Below, one piece after another: positions 63,060 to 64,000 of a stretch of DNA of 64,000 nucleotides. A model generated the notes under the pieces. It saw only the letters and a list, made by a program, of their open reading frames with translations. It was not told the DNA's origin and ran no database searches. The stretch lies in assembly GCF_947496855.1 (NCBI RefSeq), contig NZ_CANMED010000001.1:868001-932000 (forward strand), read 5' to 3'. The stretch's first letter is position 1. Each line of letters starts with the position of its first letter. A program made the position numbers and the translations under genes. The DNA comes from an uncultured Aquimarina sp. GTDB taxonomy: Bacteria; Bacteroidota; Bacteroidia; Flavobacteriales; Flavobacteriaceae.

Positions 63060-63515
63060 TCAGTGTCCAAAAGAATCGAAAGTAGTAAGCAATTCTATAT
63101 ACCGTTTTGCAGACATTTTTCTATACCCAGTAGCACCGAGAACTTCGCCTTGCTTATCAATCATCAAAATAACCGGAAACACCATTTTTCTATTGTATCG
63201 TTGCGCAAGTTCCATATTTTTTTTTTGCTGAATCTCTGGCAACCTATTTTTTTTACGCTTAGGGAAATCTGCTTTTACCCAAACAAAATTTTGATCAGCA
63301 AATTTATTAAACTCGGGATCAGAGAATATCTTTCTTTCTAATTTTATACAAGGAGGGCACCAATCAGATCCTGTAAAAAGTAAGACTATATTTTGATTTT
63401 TTTCTTTTGCTAAAGCTTTTGCTTCGTCAAAATCGTATTTCCAATCTTGTGCATAAGTAGTTCCAGAAAATATAAATACAAACACAAGAATAAATGATGG
63501 GGCTAATTTATTCAT
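63060..63515 (-). CDS. Secreted thioredoxin-family protein
   Basis: A 151-residue protein with a signal peptide (cleavage near TYAQ) and a thioredoxin-like domain of the thioredoxin_7/DUF953-like type. The active site is FTGSDWCPPCIKLERKIF (C-P-P-C), followed by FVWVKADFPKRK and FPVILMIDKQGEVLGATGY with the cis-Pro. It probably acts as a periplasmic disulfide reductase or isomerase. It lies 50 bases after the small gene and 62 bases before rnz. Confidence 0.9.
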   Translation of the reverse strand: MNKLAPSFILVFVFIFSGTTYAQDWKYDFDEAKALAKEKNQNIVLLFTGSDWCPPCIKLERKIFSDPEFNKFADQNFVWVKADFPKRKKNRLPEIQQKKNMELAQRYNRKMVFPVILMIDKQGEVLGATGYRKMSAKRYIELLTTFDSFGH

Positions 63516-63565
63516 AGTAATTATGACGTAAAAAAACTTTAAAAATTACAGAACAAGAAAAAAAA

Positions 63566-63898
63566 TTAGAAATCTAGATCTCTTTCGATTTCTTCCATTT
63601 CAATTAAGTCTAATGCTTCTATTAAAGTTGGGGTAATTGTAATCTCTTTTGGAGTTTCATCATACGACACTTTATCGGTAACAATAACAAACGATCGCTT
63701 ATTGGTTTTATGTTTTTTCGAAACTCTTAGAAATTCATTAATATCGTTTACAGACAACTCTTTCAATGAAAAAAGATTCACCACGATATTATCATTTTTT
63801 AGGGATTCATATTTACCCTCAATTCCTTTTACGAAATCTACTATAGTAGCTTTTTCTTGTGTAATTATAGTTGTTGCACCTTCTTTATTAAATATCAT
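63566..63898 (-). CDS. Small conserved protein between pyrB and thioredoxin genes
   Basis: 110 residues, cytoplasmic, alternating strands and helices (ATIVDFVKGIEGKYESL, DNIVVNLFSLKELSVNDINEFLRVS, SFVIVTDKVSYDET, PTLIEALDLIEMEEIERDLDF). The topology resembles a STAS-like or swapped alpha/beta fold and ends with an acidic helix. It starts 4 bases after the pyrB stop, so it is co-transcribed with it. Some flavobacterial annotations call this protein ribonuclease Z, probably from its neighbour; the sequence gives no support for that. Confidence 0.8.
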   Translation of the reverse strand: MIFNKEGATTIITQEKATIVDFVKGIEGKYESLKNDNIVVNLFSLKELSVNDINEFLRVSKKHKTNKRSFVIVTDKVSYDETPKEITITPTLIEALDLIEMEEIERDLDF

Positions 63899-63902
63899 AC
63901 GT

Positions 63903-64000
63903 CTATTGTTTTATTTTTGAAGCTAAAAGATAAATAACCGCCATCCTCACTGCTACTCCGTTCTGAACCTGATCTAATATTATGGCTTGCTTAGAATCAG
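63903..64000 (-). CDS. pyrB: Aspartate carbamoyltransferase, C-terminal end only
   Basis: The last 31 codons before a TAG read DSKQAIILDQVQNGVAVRMA and continue VIYLLASKIKQ. This is the conserved C-terminus of aspartate carbamoyltransferase catalytic chain (the QxxNGVxVRMA helix). The enzyme makes carbamoyl aspartate in pyrimidine synthesis. The rest lies beyond the window. The next gene follows at 4 bases. Confidence 0.88.
   Translation of the reverse strand, partial: DSKQAIILDQVQNGVAVRMAVIYLLASKIKQ

Overview
The window looks like chromosomal DNA from a marine member of the Flavobacteriaceae (Bacteroidota), possibly close to Aquimarina. The evidence is low GC by eye, lipoproteins with short SC lipoboxes, a SusC/RagA-type signature, BshA (bacillithiol), DUF4494, gliding-bacteria-type outer-membrane barrels, and several TANNTTTG promoter elements in place of sigma70 boxes. 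The genus is inference. No prophage, CRISPR array, insertion sequence, rRNA or tRNA was found. One structural RNA, RNase P RNA, is clear.

Layout. 1-2.5 kb: the end of a DUF4139/MuiA-type protein carrying an inserted SusC-like N-terminal module, then a small lipoprotein and its decayed tandem copy. 2.6-7.0 kb: an amino-acid-modifying set (Fe/2-oxoglutarate dioxygenase, Gate-domain membrane protein, D-2-hydroxyacid dehydrogenase, PLP decarboxylase). 7.0-7.9 kb: non-coding, with mutually exclusive hairpins. 7.9-14.2 kb: a dicarboxylate/glutamate symporter, chorismate synthase, a Tat-exported aminotransferase-like protein and topoisomerase III. 14.4-16.8 kb: an AraC regulator followed by a peroxiredoxin-DoxX-NTF2 stress operon. 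16.9-24 kb: AsmA plus an accessory stretch of small lipoproteins, a methyltransferase and VanW. 25.6-32.2 kb: a metalloprotease and a GH3 / gluconokinase-6PGDH fusion / gluconate permease operon. 32.5-35.6 kb: LpxH-like phosphoesterase, membrane class III cyclase, MiaE and a frameshifted membrane protein. 35.7-42.6 kb: a beta-lactamase-fold hydrolase, DUF4494 and a D-2-hydroxyglutarate module (DUF1338 / Lrp / FAD-FeS dehydrogenase). 42.7-48.1 kb: twin barrel proteins, BshA, RNase P RNA, DnaX and a second MiaE. 48.2-53.0 kb: a five-gene operon of PLP decarboxylase, acyl carrier protein, AMP ligase, hydrolase and outer-membrane protein. 53-59 kb: NTF2-like protein, Crp regulator, barrel protein and the SixA-PPK1-PPX polyphosphate operon. 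59-64 kb: OmpA-family protein, then PdxH, RNase Z, thioredoxin, a small protein and the end of PyrB.

The most promising unusual system is the carrier-protein operon at 48.2-53.0 kb. It has the parts needed to load an amino acid on a dedicated carrier protein and decarboxylate it there, as in butirosin side-chain synthesis, together with an outer-membrane protein. Other notable points are the DUF1338/D-2-hydroxyglutarate dehydrogenase pairing under an Lrp regulator, the gluconokinase-6PGDH fusion, two MiaE paralogues, and a gene overlapping miaE whose two halves are joined by a -1 shift at a T9 run.
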